Positions 61,300-64,000 of a DNA stretch of 64,000 bases are shown here, in pieces. Position 1 is the first letter of the stretch, and each line of letters starts with the position of its first letter. The stretch comes from JAIQFV01 sp041494885 (GTDB taxonomy: Bacteria; Acidobacteriota; Terriglobia; JAIQFV01). The stretch lies in the NCBI GenBank assembly GCA_041494885.1, contig JBGQBO010000001.1, positions 1 to 64,000 on the forward strand. The letters run 5' to 3'. The position numbers were made by a program, and so were the translations under genes. The notes beneath the pieces are model-generated. The model was not told the DNA's origin. It saw nothing but the letters and a program-made list of their open reading frames with translations, and searched no databases.

Positions 61300-61326
61300 C
61301 TGGGGGCACCTCCGAGGTGCTCCCAG
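61300..61326 (+). terminator. Hairpin after the Cys-stripe gene
   Basis: CTGGGGGCACCT / AGGTGCTCCCAG (one wobble pair, 3-nt loop) lies about 40 nt after the stop codon. Only TATTT follows, so a weak or factor-assisted terminator. Confidence 0.5.
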
Positions 61327-61463
61327 TATTTGCAAGGATAGGGACAACAAAAATCAGGGACAGTCATGAAATGATCTACTGAAAGAGCCGACTTCCTCAA
61401 TTCACCTATCCCCATTCCCCCACCAATCCGACCTCAAGCCCCTGTTTGCATACCCTGCGTATT

Positions 61464-62156
61464 CTAATAATTCAGGAACCGGGCAATGCGATCACGAAAC
61501 CAATTATGTTTTTTCCCCAGTTCATCAAAACTGAAAACCATGAGCACCCTTTCCCCACCTTCCTTTGGCGTGATCCCCCGATGGAGCATGCGTCCTCCGG
61601 ACATGAACAGCAGGTCTCCCGGTCCCAGGGTAATTCGCTGATGAGGAAAAACTGAAAACACCTGGGGAATGGCATAAAGCGGATAGAGGAGAAATTTCAA
61701 GAATCGTGTGAGTTGTGGAGAAATCACATGGATCTGCCCGTCATTGCTGTTCTTTAATGCAAGGAGGATGACCCAGGAATGTCCATCCAAATGCCAGCGA
61801 AAACCATCCCCTCGTCGAGTGTAACGCTGAACGCGCAGGCTCCGCCGGGGGCTGTCCAACCACTTCATTCGTTGGCCTGCCATCTCTTCCGCGGTCGGGA
61901 AAAGGCGCCGTTCGCCGAGAGCAAGGATCTCCGGCAAACGAGCCCGGATACAGTCGCCATCAATCACCTGATATCGGGGCCCCAATCCCCAACGACCAAG
62001 GGTTTCGACGAAGAGCCCTTGGTTTTTCTGAATTAATTCCAGGAAGCGTTGGACCTCTTCTGGGGCCAGGAAGTTTTTGACTAGAACACAGGACTCCACC
62101 CGCGGTCCTCCCGAATTGACATTCTGAGATAAATTGGGACGGCCATCTGATTCCAA
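61464..62156 (-). CDS. 2-oxoglutarate/Fe(II)-dependent oxygenase-like protein
   Basis: A 230-residue double-stranded beta-helix protein. The iron-binding triad is visible: HXD in RWHLDGHSW and the distal His in MLHRGITP, with the 2-oxoglutarate Arg in GGERVLMVFSF. The N-terminal part (VLVKNFLAPEEVQRFLELIQKN) is typical of prolyl-4-hydroxylase-like members. Substrate unknown; small-molecule or protein hydroxylation are both possible. It stands alone between the Cys-stripe gene and the small membrane protein gene. Confidence 0.78.
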   Translation of the reverse strand: MESDGRPNLSQNVNSGGPRVESCVLVKNFLAPEEVQRFLELIQKNQGLFVETLGRWGLGPRYQVIDGDCIRARLPEILALGERRLFPTAEEMAGQRMKWLDSPRRSLRVQRYTRRGDGFRWHLDGHSWVILLALKNSNDGQIHVISPQLTRFLKFLLYPLYAIPQVFSVFPHQRITLGPGDLLFMSGGRMLHRGITPKEGGERVLMVFSFDELGKKHNWFRDRIARFLNY

Positions 62157-62179
62157 TGAACATCCTTAGAAAAAAGGGC

Positions 62180-62225
62180 CTGGTGCCGCATACATCGCGT
62201 TCTTTGCGATGTGTGCGAAGTAGGA
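62180..62225 (+). repeat. Dispersed hairpin repeat, single copy
   Basis: GGTGCC is followed by GCATACATCGC-GTTCTTT-GCGATGTGTGC, an 11-bp stem with one wobble pair and a 7-nt loop. The TGCC lead-in and stem position agree with the 7.3- and 14-kb copies although the stem bases differ. Confidence 0.7.
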
Positions 62226-62342
62226 CCGACCGGCCCGCGCTCATTAAGGTGACCGGCCTCCAACCAGTTCGGCACACGTCCCAGAGAGAATGGGATGTAT
62301 GCGCTACCCACCATCATTACCGACACGCCCAGTTTGGTCGCC

Positions 62343-62732
62343 TCACCTTCGAGCCACCAAAAACGGCATGATGGCGAACACACCGAGCATCACGTAGTAG
62401 ACCGTCCCCGACACAGGATCCCGGCTTGCCAGGTAGTCGCGAATCGACAGTCCACGAATCCAGAGCACCAGCGCAAATTCCGCGACCAGCAGGAGTCCGA
62501 GGGCGATGCCACCCATCCCGAGCCGGCTAGACGGTCTGGAGGGGACCGCAAGACGTTTGACGATCCACCGCGCCGCGACCACGGTGACGATGAACATGAG
62601 CGGAGTTTCCATGAGTTCAGCCACTCTCGTTCCGAAACGCGGCACGGCCCACAGGATGCGAATGGGCCCCAGCACGAAGCCTGCTCCGAACACGAGGGCA
62701 AAATAGAGTGCTCCCGCTTTCAGCGTCTGCAT
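62343..62732 (-). CDS. Small four-helix membrane protein
   Basis: A 129-residue hydrophobic protein with four predicted membrane helices (ALYFALVFGAGFVLGPIRIL, PLMFIVTVVAARWIV, GGIALGLLLVAEFALVLWI, VYYVMLGVFAIMPFLVA). It resembles a widespread family of uncharacterised bacterial membrane proteins; function unknown. GGGAG lies upstream of the ATG. Confidence 0.6.
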   Translation of the reverse strand: MQTLKAGALYFALVFGAGFVLGPIRILWAVPRFGTRVAELMETPLMFIVTVVAARWIVKRLAVPSRPSSRLGMGGIALGLLLVAEFALVLWIRGLSIRDYLASRDPVSGTVYYVMLGVFAIMPFLVARR

Positions 62733-63120
62733 GACGGCTTGCTCCCTCTCAAAACGACCAGTCTTGCCATCGAATGGGGCTCTGACAGTAAGTGCCGCAT
62801 ACCCCGCCCTCCCATAGTGTGAGGCGAAGGGTCACTCGACTCTTAAACCACACCCGCGGCGCCACCCGTTTCCGTGCTCCGGTCCAACGGATGTGATGTC
62901 ATCTCACGCTGGCTGGACTGAACCCCAGGAGATGCTGGGCGGCCGCACAAATTGCTTTACGCTCACTCCGACTTGCATGCGGCTTTCCGGCGACACTTTT
63001 ACATCAATGCCGCTTGCGGATTCCTTTTAAATTATAGCTAACTCCACCGGGGTCTGAGGGGAAATGATATAGGACCCCGGGAGCTATCAAAGTCTCTCTT
63101 CGTTGAATGCCATCGAATTT
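62733..63120. other. Intergenic region before the last gene
   Basis: No gene is seen. The stretch near 63025-63045 is A/T-rich; the promoter of the last gene lies at its right end. Confidence 0.45.
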
Positions 63121-63129
63121 GTATATAAT
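63103..63129 (+). promoter_or_regulatory. Promoter of the TolB-like gene
   Basis: A perfect -10 box TATAAT (63124-63129) and a TTGAAT box (63103-63108) with a 15-nt spacer. The spacer is short, so the -35 box is less sure than the -10 box. Confidence 0.5.
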
Positions 63130-63169
63130 GGGCCTCGATTCAACCCTGAACTCAAGCCCGGAGAAAATG

Positions 63170-64000
63170 ATGAAATCATTTCTTGGCGTTCTCTTTGTTG
63201 GCAGTGTTCTTCTCGCGACTCTTGTGCCCTCACGACCCGCGGCGACGGCTCAGGACCAGGATTCCCTCCGATTGCCTGAGGAAAGACACCTGCACAACCT
63301 TCGACAGCTGACTTTTGGGGGTCAAAACGCCGAAGCTTACTTTTCGGCTGATGACAACAAATTGATCTTCCAGTCCACGCGTGATGAATATCCGTGCGAT
63401 CAGATTTACACCATGAATATCGATGGATCCGATGTGAAAAGGGTCTCCACAGGACATGGGCGCACCACCTGTGCCTACTTCGTTCCGGATGGAAAGCGGA
63501 TCACCTTTTCATCAACTCATCTCGCCAACCCCGAATGCCCGCCTCGACCGGACTACTCGCGGGGTTATGTGTGGCCGGTCTACCCGGGTTATGACATTTT
63601 TAGTGCTCTGCCGGACGGATCTGACCTGAAGCAAATCACCCGTACCCCCGGCTATGATGCCGAAGCCGTCATCTCCCCGAACGGAAAACGAATGGTCTTT
63701 ACTTCCATTCGGGATGGAGATTTGGACATTTACACCATGGATCTCGACGGAAGGAACGTGAAACAACTGACTCACGAATTAGGCTATGACGGCGGACCCT
63801 TCTTCTCTTACGATGGCCGTTGGATTGTCTATCGTGCCTACCACCCGGAAACCGAAAAAGACATCGCCGAATATCGCGAGCTGTTAAGACAAAGTCTGAT
63901 CCGCCCGACCATCCTGGAGATTTGGATGATGAAGGAGGACGGAACCGGAAAACGCCAGATCACCCGCAACGGCAAGGCCAATTTCGCGCCGTGTTTCTTT
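63170..64000 (+). CDS. Exported TolB-like propeller protein, cut by window end
   Basis: Open to the window end; at least 277 residues. The ATG at 63170 has GGAG 6 nt upstream; another ATG lies just before it. A signal peptide (MKSFLGVLFVGSVLLATLVPS) is followed by TolB/PD40 repeats: QLTFGGQNAEAYFSADDNKLIFQS, ISPNGKRMVFTSIRDGDLDIYTMDLDG and FFSYDGRWIVYRA. Each is a propeller blade of the kind found in TolB, DPP-IV and Tricorn-like proteins. The C-terminus is outside the window, so a fused peptidase or other domain cannot be excluded. Confidence 0.88.
   Translation, partial: MKSFLGVLFVGSVLLATLVPSRPAATAQDQDSLRLPEERHLHNLRQLTFGGQNAEAYFSADDNKLIFQSTRDEYPCDQIYTMNIDGSDVKRVSTGHGRTTCAYFVPDGKRITFSSTHLANPECPPRPDYSRGYVWPVYPGYDIFSALPDGSDLKQITRTPGYDAEAVISPNGKRMVFTSIRDGDLDIYTMDLDGRNVKQLTHELGYDGGPFFSYDGRWIVYRAYHPETEKDIAEYRELLRQSLIRPTILEIWMMKEDGTGKRQITRNGKANFAPCFF

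Overview
The window looks like an Acidobacteriota chromosome, with lower rank not resolved. The grounds are three large FtsX/MacB-like permeases of the acidobacterial duplicated orphan permease (ADOP) type, a Tricorn-type protease, a characteristic short sigma factor with its anti-sigma partner, and a dense set of exported caspase-like and TPR-CHAT proteins. No rRNA, tRNA, CRISPR array, phage or intact transposon was seen.

Layout. 0.2-3.7 kb: an ADOP permease (-) and a decayed sigma-factor remnant. 3.7-11.2 kb: exported peptide degradation (+), with a Tricorn-like S41 protease, a LolA-fold protein and an M1 aminopeptidase closed by a UUCG hairpin terminator. 11.4-14.4 kb: a DoxX protein, acetoacetate-CoA ligase (-), and a 91-bp tandem block of a hairpin repeat also found near 7.3, 27.7 and 62.2 kb. 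14.4-16.8 kb: a two-gene operon (-) that I read as selenoneine biosynthesis (senA-senB). 17.2-25.0 kb: an ArsR regulator behind a dense palindromic operator, then six genes (+) for a membrane complex like hydrogenase-4/complex I. Its large subunit has lost both NiFe-binding CxxC motifs, so it fits an energy-converting hydrogenase-related (Ehr) complex. 25.0-35.1 kb: a second ADOP (-), a metal-binding ABC receptor with an ArsR regulator, an Hsp20/PLP-lyase pair, a NifX-like protein behind a sigma-54 promoter, its likely enhancer-binding activator, and a third ADOP that is broken.

35.1-57.8 kb is the most unusual part. It holds a sigma factor and anti-sigma factor, a small zinc-ribbon membrane protein (+), a WD40-caspase, three TPR-CHAT proteins, an M48 metalloprotease-TPR protein, a caspase-DUF4384 protein and a small secreted protein. 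All the large proteins carry N-terminal export signals and intact-looking catalytic motifs. I infer an envelope-located network of caspase/separase-like proteases that has grown by local duplication: two CHAT genes are close paralogues with about 10 and 21 TPR units, and a copy of the tail of the zinc-ribbon gene lies between two of the protease genes.

57.8-64 kb: about 2 kb with no convincing gene, then a protein with two perfect (C-X3)6 cysteine stripes, a 2OG-Fe(II) oxygenase, a small membrane protein, and the start of a TolB-like propeller protein cut by the window end.

All family calls rest on reading motifs and remembered family patterns; no database search was run.
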